A stretch of DNA of 64,000 nucleotides. Source: Chionis minor. Lineage: Eukaryota > Chordata > Aves > Charadriiformes > Chionididae. The notes under the pieces were generated by a model. It ran no database searches, had not been told where the DNA came from, and saw nothing but the letters and a program-made list of their open reading frames with translations. This document shows, one piece after another, positions 35,201 to 46,919 of the stretch (position 1 is the first letter of the stretch; each line of letters begins with the position of its first letter). The stretch spans positions 62,001 to 126,000 of the forward strand of contig VZSF01010415.1 in NCBI GenBank assembly GCA_013398295.1. The letters run 5' to 3'. Position numbers and translations under genes: made by a program.

Positions 35201-38200
35201 GCACCGAAGGACTTCTAGTGGAGAGAAGCGCATAAATACTGCAATTGACACTTCTGCTGCACCTCTGTGCTCTTATCAGGCACCAGAAAACCCAGGCGAG
35301 AAGCGAGACTTTATTTCCTGTTCTCCTGGGACTGTTTGCTTCAAGCAAGGCTGGAAGCATCTTTTGGAAATTTCCTAAAGGCCCAACAGCATGAGAACAT
35401 GACAAATCCTCGGTGGATACTTATGTGTGTATGGACGTACATAGCTCCAGCTGTAACAATTTCCATCCAGATCCCAGGAGTACAAAAACTGGCAACTCAG
35501 ACCCACGCTCCCTGCCAAAATTAAAGGAGTCCAGTTGCTGGCTGGCGTGTGTGGTGAGTAAGAAGCTGAAGAGACTGGAGATCACTCGGTTTATAGGGTA
35601 GAAGAATGAAAGGGGATAAACGGTAGAGGATAAACCAATGCTTAAAGGGTTATTTTGCCTCAAAGGGAGACTGAGAGATGAGCCTAGATTAGACCTGTCC
35701 TGTTATTCCAAATGTTTCCACTCTTTCTGTGTGCTGCTTTCATCATGGCAGGATCGCCATCAGGCAGCAGCTGTGTCACAGGCAGGGCAATTTAGGATGT
35801 ACGGAATCACTGGGTAGCAGGAATGCATGGGAAGAGCATGGGTGCGGAGACTTAAATACAAATACGTTGCAAGAGTGGAAGTCTGGAAGAAGGAAATACA
35901 ATGCTAGTTAAGACAGGCCCAAGTCGTGCTTAGGTGGAAGATGAGAGCTAGTTTCAGCGTGCTTCGTGTCTCTGCTTGAGTCGCATGATGCTTTTGTTTT
36001 ATGGTGAGTGAGCGGGGATGCAGAAAGGCTCTTTGCAGGGAAGAAATGAGGCCCCACAGAGCCCTACGACTGCATCCACCGTGCTAAAAGCTTAAGCAGA
36101 ACAAGGATAATAGCGTTAGCATCCTAAAAAACTTTCCTTCAAAGTGCATTCAAGCAGCAGCAGGTACAAAGGGGGTAGCCCAAAAATAAGAGGTCATGTC
36201 AGTCAGAGGGGTTGAAGCCATGCTTCTGCCCCCATTCCAGCAAAGGCTCTCGAAGGAGAGAGACAGGATTTGGTACAGGATTGCAAGAAAAATAAAAAGG
36301 CTCCTGCTTGTACTGGAATATCCCCAACATTTACATTTTCAAGCCTTTGCCATAGAAAACTACTTTTAGAAGAGAGAGCAAGTTTCTCCTGAAATCACAA
36401 AATTCCAAGATGTGGTATTAATACATGGACGGGCTACCATGACTTCACGTTGAATTTTGAAGTGGCGCCTTAAAAAGTCCGATACTGGTGGTAGACCCAC
36501 AGCACCAGATTCCTGGAACGGGAAACAAAGTGAAATCAATTTACTGGCCTGTGGTACAGCAGAAATAACATTTGGTCTTGGAAACTTCTGTAGCTTAGGG
36601 CATTGCTTGCAGCAAGCAAAAGGCTTAAACTCCTAGTTACTGAAGGAGGAAGCAAAAAGCATTACTTGTCTTATAGCCAGGGAAGAGAAGGCCAAGAATT
36701 TTTCGGATGCCTGGCTGACCCACTTTTTGTAATGCAGATGACTGCTTGCTGTTTGTAACCTTAACCTGCCTTGACAAGAAGTGCAGTTACTGGAGTACAA
36801 TTTATGGGGTTGGGGTAGCTTGGTAGATGCCTACTTGTCTATGCATGAGAAAGACAAGCAGGATGGCTTATACATTGACCTCGGTGTTAATGAGGAACCT
36901 GAATCAGCAGTAAGTGTTCTGTGATAGTTCGGGCAAGGCCTTAGTCCTGCAGTGATCGCTGTTTGGAGATGGTGAGGAGCAGTATTTCAGTTTGGGTGCA
37001 ACTGACCCTTCAGAGGGAGGTTTGCTGGTTGGAGCGAGTGCCTTTGATGTGGCAAAACACAATGACTTTTTTTATGCGGTCCTGGAAACTTAACTGTGGG
37101 AAATCTGAGGTGACTGGCAATACCCTTCGCCTCATCAGCTAACACAGCGAGATAAATCAAGGAGTTTTAGGGCAACCAGACTTTTTATTTTGGGGTCGCA
37201 CAGGTATGGTTTGGCTTTTTTCCCAGGTAAGCAAGTGTATTCCTCCAGGTATGTTCACCCAGGTCTGGCCTTGGTAGGGGTCGGATGGATAATGCGCCTA
37301 GACCTGGGAGCTTGGAGACACTCCTTGTGTGTCTGCTGTCGTAATGCAGCTTTTGTGGCTCTTCCCTCTGCAGTTGAGCTGCACCTTCTGTGCTGTACTG
37401 TGGCGTGCACACAAAGGACACAGCTACAGGTGGAGGGAGGATGACACTGAGAAAAGTTACCTGAGAATGCCAGCTGTCTTGCTGCCTTGCCTTTTACAGG
37501 GTGGTGCAAAAGAGCTCTTCTTCCAGCCTTCTCCCCCGTGCTATTTGCAATACCACCAGCAAACCCTTACTGTTCTGGAAGGAGTTACGAGTTGCCAGTT
37601 GCAGTTTCTCATCTCCTAGCTTCCAAGAGTCGTTTCTCAGATTGGCTTGCCCGAAGCCTGAAAACACTCATTCCTGCGGTAACTGCAAGAGGGTTTTCCA
37701 GAGCAAAGGCCACTAAAGCACTGTTGGCGGGGCTTGAAGGGAACTTCAGGACGGGAAGCCAGCACAGCCTGATCCTCCATCCATTTTAGTAACAGTCTCT
37801 AGAGCTGGGAAGTAAAATAAGTGCAAATAATAGACTTAAATATACTGATAGTCTTTCTTGCTTTCGCTTTTGAGAACAAGGGGCTAGTTCGCTGCGAGGA
37901 AGTGAACGCAAAACTTTAAAGTATGCAGACTACAAACAATCTTTGTGTAATTCAACAGTGAGAAAATCTCGTGTCTACTTAGCATCCCTTCTGCCCCGGG
38001 CACTTCCTGCTGAATAGACTCTATTCAGCTGTTGCTCGGTTTCGCGTACTAAATTCACTTCTAGTTATTGTGAAGGAAGGAAGTGAGCAGACAGAGTTGC
38101 TAACCCTGTGGTGTGACAAAGGGGGAGGACTAAAAAGACACGAACTTGCTAGTTCTACTGTTTATGAAGACAGACTTTTTTTCTTCATGTGAAGTTTTTA

Positions 38201-39757
38201 AGATGGTAAGTCAGCAGGTACACATTAGCTTCAGTGACATGAAATTGTACAGCTTAGGACTCTGGCCCCAAGACTGTCAACGCTCTGAAAACTCACATTG
38301 TGACAGAGCTGCGGTAGTCAGAAAATGTATTTCCTTTTCCCCGTGCCTGATTCTCAGTAGTTTCATCTTTGCTAAATGTCAAGCGTGGGGTTTAATTCTG
38401 TGTTTCCTGGCTTGCGTGTGCCTTCCGCTTTAACCAACTTCAGACATGACTGCTGGTGTAGCTTTGTCACACGCTAACATTAACACACTGATAAAAAGAA
38501 GGAGCATAGTATGCACTTACAGTCTTGCCCTGAGAATGTAATCTCTTTGCTGATAATGCGGCCCACAAGGAGTAAAGGTAAAGACTGCAGATTACGATCA
38601 CCGAGGTACCAAGGGAGTGCAGTGCTCTATCAGGAGGGCGCAGCACCTCTCCCTTTTGGTGAGGAAGAGAAGGGAAACAAAGGCAAGTTCAAAGATTTGG
38701 TTGTCCACCTCACATGACAAATAGAAACCGGTAAGCTCTACGTGTTTGTTAATAAGCACTACGGCTTCCTCGTTAGTTCTGTTTGCTGGAGCTCCTTGCT
38801 TTTCCAGGAGCCAGCAATACCTACCAAGTTCCCTCCTGCCAGAGCTTTTCTGATGGGAGAGACTTGGGATGATCCAGCAAGGTGAAATCACGGAGATGGC
38901 TGGTTTCTGGGTGGTGTAATAGTGTATGTGCTCCATAGCTAAATAAGGCAGATCCACTGATGGTTTTGCATTCCCCAGCTCGGCTCCAGCCCCACTCCCT
39001 GCAAGGAAATGAAGCGCTGGAGTGCTGCCTTCCAGCTTACAGGAAAAGGGGCCATCCCACTCTCCAGAGAGACGGTTAGTTTTTGGGGCCGGACAGCGAA
39101 TGGAGGAGGTAGCCTGGCACTAAGGCAGTGTCTGGGTTCAGTTAAAACCCCGGAGGTAGCTCGGCGTGCACCACTACTCGCATGGCGGCCCCAGAAGTGA
39201 AAGCCTGGCTCGAGGGAGGCTGTAGGCGTAAGGCAGAGTCGCGGCTGCTGTGCCTGAAAAGCAGCCTGAAAAGCTCCCTGTGGGAACCTTCCCTGGCTCG
39301 AGCCATCTCACCTGGGAGTAAAACGAAACCCTCTTGGCAACCACAGAACTTCAAATTTATTTTTTTTTTTTTTTCCCCTTCTAAACACATCAATTTGCCA
39401 CCACCGCTTTGCAGTCCAAAGGCTCTTGGAAAAAACTACCGGCTCCTTCCCGGTCCCACTGGCAGCACGCGTGCCAAGAAGCACAGCCAGCTCTCCCTTG
39501 GCAGCACCTCTCCCCAGCAGGCCAGCCGGCAGCTTTCCTCCCCAGCTGCCTGCCTGGACAATAAAAGGGGCAGCTCCCTGACCTCCGCCGGCGGCACTGT
39601 TTCCTGGAATGCCTGACCGTGCCACACACACTCTGTCAGGTGGCACTGCAATATATTGCCTTTGCTGGGAATGCATCCGGCACGTGGCTGGGGGCGCCCG
39701 TGTTAGAGGGTCAGGATGTCTGTGTCGCTCCCCCGTGACTGCCGCTGGGGTCCTTGT

Positions 39758-40200
39758 CACAGAATAAAAGAATTAAGGGTTGGCAGGGACCTCTGGAGAT
39801 CATCTGGTCCAAACCCCCCTGCCAGAGCAGGACCACCTACAGCAGGTGGCACAGGATGGCGTCCAGGCGGGTTGGGAATGTCTCCAGAGTCGGAGACTCC
39901 ACCACCTCTCTGGGCAGCCTGTGTCAGGGCTCTGCCACCCTCAAAGGAAAGAAGTTCCTCCTCATCTTCAGATGGAACTTCCTATATCCAATTTTGTGCC
40001 CATTCCCTCTTGTCCTGTCACTGGGCACCACTGAAAAAAGCCTGCCACCCTCCTCCTGGCTCCCTCCCTTTAAGGATTTGTATACATTTATGAGATCCCT
40101 CTCAGCCTTCTCTTCTCCAGACTAAAGAGACCCAATTCCCGCAGCCTTTCCTCATAAGAAAGACGCTCCACCCCGCTCATCATCTAATGGTCACCACGCC
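39758..40200 (-). mobile_element. CR1 LINE, 3' fragment
   Basis: Begins at the degraded tail (CACAGAATAAAAGAATTAAG) and reads back on the - strand through the 3' UTR and ORF2 end (GGAGATCATCTGGTCC, AGAAGTTCCTCCTCATCTTC). It is the same subfamily as 26912-27258 but extends about 100 bp further 5'. It is dead: the ORF2 frame is interrupted. Confidence 0.95.
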
Positions 40201-40745
40201 CATTGTGGCCATCGCAGCACGTGGCAATCGTGCCACATGCATGTCCCAAATTCAGTGTTGTTTGTATCCTATTTCCCAGCAGGGTTTGCAACGCTTCCAC
40301 CGTGCTACCGGTTCAACTCCTCGGTGCCATGTGGGAGAGCGCGGACACCCACAGTTCGCAGCAACCGACAAGTGGCCTCCATAGGAATTACTGTAGATGA
40401 TCTCCATAAGCCCTAGAAGACTCCCAGCCTCCCCACCTGCTTACGTCCCAGGTGAGAATGGCATTTGTTTTCACTCTGGGCCCTGCCATGATGTTTCCAC
40501 CCTGCGGACTCAGCACAGCCCTGTGCTCGCCACCCCTCCGTGGCTTTTCCAGGCTGTGCCTTGGGTCAGGGCACAGGTACCACAGCCGTGGTGTAAAACA
40601 ACCGAGTCCTGCGCTGGCCGAGACAAAAACCTGAGTGGGAAGCGTGGGATGGTGCTGCTGCTGCCTCGCCTTGGCCGGGCAGGGGGCGGCAGTACCAACA
40701 CCTCTCCCCTCGGAATCCAGAGAATTAAAACTGAGTTCACAGAAA
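40201..40745. other. Spacer between two CR1 copies
   Basis: No gene or known repeat is recognised. GC content is higher than in the intergenic stretch to the left. A 129-codon + strand frame across it runs into the neighbouring CR1 and is not considered a gene. Confidence 0.5.
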
Positions 40746-41462
40746 TCATAGAATCACAGCATGGTTTGGGTTGGAAGGGACCTTAAAGACCATCTGGTCC
40801 CACCCCCCGCCCTGGGCAGGGACACCTCCCACTAGACCAGGTTGCTCCAAGCCCTGTCCAAACTGGCCTTGAACCTCCAGGGATGGGGCAGCCACAGCTT
40901 CTCTGGGCAACCCTGGCCAGGGGCTCACCACCCTCACAGGCAGCAATTTCTTCCCAATAGCTCATCTAAATCTCCCCTCTTCCAGTTTAAAACCGTTCCC
41001 CCTCATCCTATGGTTCCACTCCCTGATCCAGGGTCCCTCCCCAGCTTTCCTGGAGCCCCTTTCAGACATTGGAAGTGGCTGGAAGGTCTCCCCGGAGCCT
41101 TCTCTTCTCCAGGCTGAACCCCCCCAGCTCTCCCAGCCTGTCCTCCCAGCAGAGGGGCTCCAGCCCTCCCAGCATCTCCGCGGCCTCCTCCAGCCCCACT
41201 CCACCAGCTCCGTGTCCTCCTGCTGTTGGGACCCTACAGCTGGAGCTGGAGGCAGTATTCCAGGTGGGGTCTCCCCCGAGCGGAGCAGAGGGGCAGAATC
41301 CCCCCCCGGCCCTGCTGCCCACGCTGTGGGTATGCAGCCCAGGGGGCGGGGGGTTCTGGGCTGCCAGCGCACGGTGCTGGCTCATGGTGAGCTTCTCCCC
41401 CACCAACACCCCCACGTCCCTCTCCGGGGGGCCGCTCTCCAGCCATTCTTCCCGCCCCCCCA
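40746..41462 (-). mobile_element. CR1 LINE fragment abutting the SHLD1 CpG island
   Basis: It starts at the CR1 tail (ATAGAATCACAGCATGG) and reads back through ORF2 for about 700 bp, to the segment with GCTCATGGTGAGCTTCTC and CCAGCCATTCTTCCCGCC. It is GC-rich, 5'-truncated and full of frame breaks. Its 5' end lies immediately beside the SHLD1 promoter island. Confidence 0.92.
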
Positions 41463-41701
41463 GCCAGAGCTAAATGTGCTTTGAGGAAAACCTGCCCGGA
41501 AACAGCTCTGACTCCCCGCGCCCCTTATTTCTCCGCATGTATTTTTCCCTCTCTCCGCACCCAGAACCCCCCCGCCCCGGCCGCCGCCCTCCCGCCCGGA
41601 GGGGCCGCGCCTCCGCTCCCCGCCCGGCTCCGGCTCCGCCTCAGCGCCGGTGCCGCCGCTCCCCCCGGCCCCGCCGTGCCGCGGCCGCTCCGCCCTCAGC
41701 C

Positions 41702-41748
41702 AAGATGGCTCTGCCCGCTTCACCTCGCCCTTCGTCGACATGGCGGCC
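41702..41748 (+). promoter_or_regulatory. Pair of YY1-type motifs
   Basis: AAGATGGCT (41702-41710) and ACATGGCGGCC (41738-41748) match the AANATGGCGGC consensus of YY1, 36 bp apart. They contain ATG triplets whose frames stop soon, so they are more likely to be binding sites or uORFs than the SHLD1 start. Confidence 0.5.
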
Positions 41749-42066
41749 GACGACCTAGGATCGGGGGGGAAGGGGTGGGGGGAGGCTCGTCGTCTCCCGC
41801 CCGGTAGGAGGGGCTGAGGGGGTACGGCCCGGGTCTGGAAGCCCCGTCGTGCTTTTGGCTTTTCCCTTATTCCCCTCCGCCGTGTTTTGGTGTCCGTGGC
41901 CCGCTTTTCTCCACAGAGTGGCTGGGAGTGCGGGGCAGGTGGAGGCGGCAGCCATGGCGAGGCCTCGAGGGGGTTCTGGCCTGTGGGGGGGCTGCCCTGT
42001 GTTGTTCTCCTTCCCCTCTACCGCCGAGGGAGTGGTCGTGGCAATAACACGTATCTCTGCCTGCAG

Positions 42067-42150
42067 GAAAGGGGCAAAGAAGCGAGAGCGGGAGGAAGAG
42101 GAACCCCCCTCTCCTGTGGCCCCCCAAAAACCAGCCGAGTGGGGCAGCCG
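42067..42150 (+). other. SHLD1: Candidate 5' exon of SHLD1
   Basis: An acceptor-like TATCTCTGCCTGCAG is followed by 84 bases ending CAGCCG before GTGAGG, a good donor. Spliced to the coding exon at 45568, the frame encoding KGAKKREREEEEPPSPVAP runs in phase into the SHLD1 start codon without a stop. Alternatively, one longer exon may begin at 41917, after CTCCACAG. In human SHLD1 the 5' exon is untranslated, so UTR is the default reading; an N-terminal extension is discussed in the findings. Confidence 0.4.
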
Positions 42151-45100
42151 GTGAGGCCAGTGCCTGGCACCCGCCCGCGTGCCCATTGCACCTCCGGCCG
42201 TCGGCCCAGTGTGCTTGCGCAGGACCGGCAGCGTGCCTCCGTCTCCGGGAAATTCCAGGTAGCAGGGCAGCCTGGAGGAAAATCCAGTTTCCTCCTGAAA
42301 GTATGTTTGTCCTGGTTGCTCACTGGAAATAAGGAAATAACAGCGGAGGGTGGGAAACAGGATTGGGTTGCATGGGCGTGTGGCTTGCTGCACACGCTGG
42401 GTTACGCGGCCCGCTTAAAACACCTTTCCTTACTGAGGTTTGACGCAGCACAGGCTATCGGTGTTGGCGTCAAAGCACCGCTAGATAAACCTGTTGGGGA
42501 AATACCTGCTCCTCCGCACGAGGGAGGGAAGGATGTGAGCTGTAATTTGCTTCTCTGCTTTACGGGTTTTGAATAAACAGCCCATCTGGCAGCTTCTGGT
42601 AAAGAAAATCTTGGCTTTATGTCTAGAGTGTGTCGATCTCTTTCCAGGATGTCTCCATCACTGTCAAAAGATTCAAGGACATTACTGGATGTGCTATTTC
42701 TGATTCTTAGAAAAAACTTTTGTCTGTGCCAGACCCGACAAACAGTGGTATATGTGATGACTGACTGTTGACGTCGGCAGGCATATGTGCTTTGAAAGGT
42801 CACACCGTCCGTCAGCCCGATCAGCTGATGCAAAGCGTGTAACCAACCTGTTTGTTTCATTCCAGTGAGCTGGGATTGACAAACCGTGAAGGAAGAAGGA
42901 GGGGATCCTGAAGCAGCGACAGACTGTTCGCTCCCGGACTCTGTCCAAGGGGATTGGTTCTGCATCAGTGCTGTTCCCAGGTATGGCACTGAGGTAATAG
43001 TGTGTCTCTTCCACATGCCTGAAGGTCCAGGGCTGAGCTGAGGTCTTACTTATCCTCACAAACAAGTCTCTCCATCAGTTTTGGGCATAGAACTGCTGTA
43101 GCCTTAACTTTGCCTTACGTGGTCAAACTATTCTCTGAAGTTGTTGGAGGACTAGAGGGAGCTGATCCAAGGGAAACCTGTTGGGATTTTTTTTTTTTTT
43201 TAAAGAAAAACATGATTTGTTACATCTGAACCTGATCATCACATGGCTGCACGTTGTTATCCCTGTTGTGGCAGTACGAGGGAGGAGGCCGGCACAGGCA
43301 GCTGGCAGAGATGGCCAGGATCACAGCAGCCCGTATTGATGACAGTCTTAAGCTGCTGTAGTACCACACCAGCAGCTCGTCTTGTTGTCATCTCCTGCTT
43401 TGCCTTAGAGGGATAGGATTGGGTTTGGGTTTTTGGTGTGATTCCTTTTTTTTTTTCCAGACGGAGGACTGAAATAGGCAGTTTTATTCTCTAAAATATT
43501 CATGCACTTAAAAAGCAGCACAAATAATGAAAACAGTATTTGAGGAAAGGTTCTCCTTCTCTGTGTTCCTTACGCACACATCATCTATGTTTTGGGACAT
43601 GAAGAGCAGTGAAGGAGAAGCTTCCCTCTGAAGTGACTGTCGGGGATCAGAGGGTTGTGTGCCTTGTTTTGTTTTTAACCTTCCGCTCTGTTTTTCCTGG
43701 AAGCTTTCTGTGAATGCACTGACCTTACTTGTCCCCCCAAGGCAAGGCAGCTGGTCTCCTCCAGTATCACAGCCAACATCTCCACTCCGTCCATTAGCAA
43801 GTCAGCATTCTGCAAAGGTCAGAGGTGCATCTTAGCTACAAGTTTATTCAACACAGAAACACCTAAGGAATGGCATGTTTTTTAAAAAAAATCTGTACGG
43901 GTGCATTTACTTCATTTTTCAGTGCTAATCCCTTCTAGGAATTTCTTTGAGCCCCATGGTCATAACATTCCTCATTGACAACGCTCCTGAGATAGGAGTG
44001 TGTTGCCTTCTTCATTTTATGGAAGAGGAAATGTAAGTGAGCCTGCAGTGTCCTGAGCCGTTGCCTGACCACTGGATCTGGTTCCTCTGTCCCATCACTC
44101 TTTACCAAAATAGCAGAAGGATACAGCTGGTGGAGGGGCCAGAGCGGATAGCCACAATCTGCTTTTTTTATTGCCTGTAAGTAAACGAAGCAGATGAAGG
44201 AAGAAACTTGCACAAAATCTCCTGGAGTTTCTGTAAGAGCTAGGAACTAAACTCACATTTCATGAGAAACACTCTTGTTCTGTCCACTTTTTTTTTTTCC
44301 ATGAAAAACATCATCTGTTACTCGAATGAGGGGGAAAAACCATGATGCCTGCTCACATTTACCCCACTCAATCTCATCGTCAGTGCTCAGTGCATGTGTT
44401 AAGTGAAGCTCCTGCCTGAAAGTCCTTCTGGCATGAGGCCTTGCCATAAGCCAATTCCTGCTCTCTTTGGTGTTGCCAGAGGCGTGAGCTGGAGTACAGC
44501 AGTGCTCCGCTCGGAGCCTTTGCTGTTAGTGGAGAGTCTCAGCTGCCTCGCAAGGGGTTGTGCAGGGTGGCCAAAGGCTAGTGGCTGAGGTGTCAAGCGG
44601 ACACTTCACGGAGAATGTTGGGGGCTCTTCTGCGTCTTTCCTTGAGATCTAGACAGAGCCCCTCTTACTGAGTCAGTGCTAATCATGCTGTGGCCCAAGG
44701 ATTCCTACTTGCTCCTCTCTGTCATTCTGGGAGCTCCTGCCCCACCAAGTTTTTGCTTTTCATTCCTCTCCCGCCCCAGACACTTGTGTGGCTGTGCTTG
44801 GAGCTGCTGGAGTGGAACGCTTTAGTTTTATCCTTTCCAGAAGAATTGCCCAGCCACCGTGGCCCTTGGTGTGGATCTGGATGGTACCTGCCCTACCCTG
44901 TTCTCCACCCAGGCATGTGTCCATGCCCTCTGTGGTGGTGCGCTGGTTCAGGGACCTCAAGAGAAGGGTGTTGGGATGTGGGGGTGTTTCAGCTGCTGCC
45001 TTCCAAAGTGCTGTGCACAGGGTGTACCACACAGCTTCCCTAGGTTCTCCAGACCAGGAAATACTTCCTGTCCCTGTGGGGCTGAGACTACCAAATTGTC

Positions 45101-45567
45101 AGGTGTTCTTTCCTTCTGCTAGTGAGCATGATGAATTTTGTGAACAGAGCCAGGAAGGATGGTTTTAACTTGTGACACCTAGGAGCATCAGTCGTAAGGG
45201 GAAAGGACCCTGAAGGACATGTTTTCTTTTGAATTGCACGCATAATGTACCTTGAAGTGAACACACTCCACAGCATTCTATTGTTGGGGCCTGAATCTGT
45301 AGTTGTGAATGCCTCTAGGAAAGCCAGATTTGTTCTGGACTCCTTATTATCCTACTTAGGGCTGAAGGCTGTTGTCTATGGGTTTTGCTGTTGTTCTTCC
45401 TTTATATCTTTAAATTTGCCCTTATTTTCTTAAAGGAAGTACCAATATGCTAGAACAGCTTCTCTTAGCTCATCAATTAGTGCAAAAATGCCAGATCATT
45501 TGTGTTGTCTTCCGCTTGGATTTTCACGCTCTAAAAGCCCAGCTCAGTCCTATTTGTGTCTCTGCAG
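42151..45567 (+). other. SHLD1: SHLD1 intron upstream of the coding exon
   Basis: The stretch lies between the donor GTGAGG at 42151 and the acceptor TTTGTGTCTCTGCAG ending at 45567. It is single-copy DNA with T-runs (43186-43202, 43447-43458, 44288-44298) and a MIR-like relic near 44.2 kb. A 204-codon - strand frame at 42402-43016 has no recognised domain and is treated as chance. Confidence 0.55.
44185..44262 (-). mobile_element. Possible MIR-like relic
   Basis: GCAGATGAAGGAAGAAACTT, then GCACAAAATC and AGAGCTAGGAACTAAACTCA, resembles the inverted MIR core, which has cagatgaggaaactgag and agagctaggaactgaaccc blocks. It is heavily diverged. A second fragment, CATTTTATGGAAGAGGAAATG, lies at 44013. 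Confidence 0.35.
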
Positions 45568-45737
45568 TGGGACCATGGAAGGAAAAGAGACATCACCAAG
45601 TCACCACTTGGAGGAGAGCAGCATATTGGACCTGCCTTCTGTTTGTGACCTAGAAGAGCGCTTTCTGCCTCCGCACAGCTCTGAAAACAGCGAGGAGTTT
45701 TTTTGTTCTGTGGATACTTTTCCCTCTCCGCCTGCAG
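45568..45737 (+). CDS. SHLD1: SHLD1 first coding exon (shieldin complex subunit 1)
   Basis: SHLD1 is a small subunit of shieldin (with SHLD2, SHLD3 and REV7). Shieldin acts downstream of 53BP1-RIF1 at double-strand breaks to limit end resection, favouring end joining and immunoglobulin class switching. The exon follows TTTGTGTCTCTGCAG. ATG is at 45575 in good context (GGGACCATGG). It encodes 54 residues plus one base and ends CCTGCAG before GTAACA. The motif EESSILDLPSVCD (residues 13-25) matches human SHLD1 at the same residue numbers (EESSALDLPSACD), with a second weaker match near SENSEEF. Human SHLD1 is about 205 residues, so roughly three quarters, including the SHLD2-binding C-terminal part, is missing here and must be encoded further right. 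I recognised the family from memory, not from a search. Confidence 0.85.
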
Positions 45738-46919
45738 GTAACACCTTCTGCCTCTCCACACGCTCTTTCTTTAGCCAGTGCGTTATCTGTCTGGGCAGCG
45801 TGTCATCTGACTGAGTAATAGCCGTGTGATACTGGTGCATCTGCCTTGTCTGTAAACAGTTTACCAGAAGCCTGTTCCAGCTTGACGGATACAATGTGAA
45901 CTTTGGGTCAATGAGGCACAGGAGAGGAGTTCAGAGGAAACTATCAGCTGTTAATGTTTTGACAACTCTCTTTATGTTTAGTGTGTTCTCAGAGGAAGAG
46001 AGTTACTTGAGCTAACTCACAGAGCAATCCTCCGGGTATCAGCAGGAAATACTGTCTCAAATTACCATAGTAAGAAAGGGTTTTAAACTTTTCCTCATGT
46101 CCTTCGTGTGGTTGTCATGTGTCTTCCACTCATGAGCTCAGGGTGTGGCCTCTGGAGCTCGTTACTTTGAAATTGTAACAGTGAACGTTTGCTTGTGCTA
46201 ATGGCACCAGTGTGATGAGAACTGCTGCAGTTCAGCGCTTGCGAGACAGCAGTTTCCTCACTTGCAGGAGGACTGATTCCTGTAGGAGCAGTATTTTAGG
46301 TCAGCCACTACTAGGAATAATAGTGTGTCTGAGAAGATCCAGGCACATTCTGATTGCTGCACCCCTCAGCCCATTCAGTGTGCATATATTGCAAGAAGTG
46401 TGAAATCGAAATGCGCTGGGCCAGTGCCACTTCGTGCTGTATATTCATACTGGCGGGGCTGAAGGTTGTAGTAATTATAATTAATATCATGGGGGAAAAT
46501 AAAAGCTGATCGGCAAATAATGTGTGGAGATGCTTTGTCAAGGCACCTGAGCAGGTGGAACGTCACTGGTGACACTTCTGGTTGTTTTGGAGTCTTAAGT
46601 AGTGTAAAAGTAGAGTTTGGCTCCTCTTCTTCCTCTGGCACTGGGTGGTTTACTTTGGCCTAGTTCCAAGAAGACAGCTTGGAATTAGACACATGAGTTT
46701 TTTCAGTGGGAATTCCACTATTTTGTATGCTAAATGGGTAAGCAGCGGGATCTACCAAACTAATCTGACTGTTGATGTTGACTACTCGACTGTGCAGTTG
46801 TCTTCACCTCTAACTGTGGGACATCCAGGTCTGCAAGGAAATCTGCAAACAGCAGGTACCAATCCTTGCCTTGGTTCTCCTATGCAGACCAGGAAGTCAC
46901 GTGTCTTACGTTACTAATC

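Larger units (their letters stand above)
27259..39757. other. Intergenic stretch with two exon-like frames
   Basis: About 12.5 kb of mostly single-copy DNA without a recognised gene or young repeat. Small features include an ATATATATGTATATG tract near 31600 and T-rich runs near 33066 and 39358. Two - strand exon-like frames at 31288-31395 and 32040-32237 are listed separately. A 180-codon + strand frame at 27970-28512 has no recognisable domain and is treated as chance. Confidence 0.5.
41470..42160 (+). promoter_or_regulatory. SHLD1: CpG-island promoter of SHLD1
   Basis: A dense CpG block from about 41.5 to 41.82 kb contains two YY1-type motifs in the usual orientation: CCAAGATGGCT (41700-41710) and CATGGCGGCC (41739-41748). 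Such motifs commonly sit just downstream of start sites in TATA-less promoters. The SHLD1 coding exon lies 3.4 kb to the right on the same strand. The exact start site cannot be fixed. Donor-like sites follow at 41804 (CCCG then GTAGGA) and 41939 (GCAG then GTGGAG). Confidence 0.75.

Noticed and set aside
42402..43016. 204-codon - strand open frame in the SHLD1 intron
   Set aside because: No recognisable domain, and it lies antisense within an intron; likely chance.
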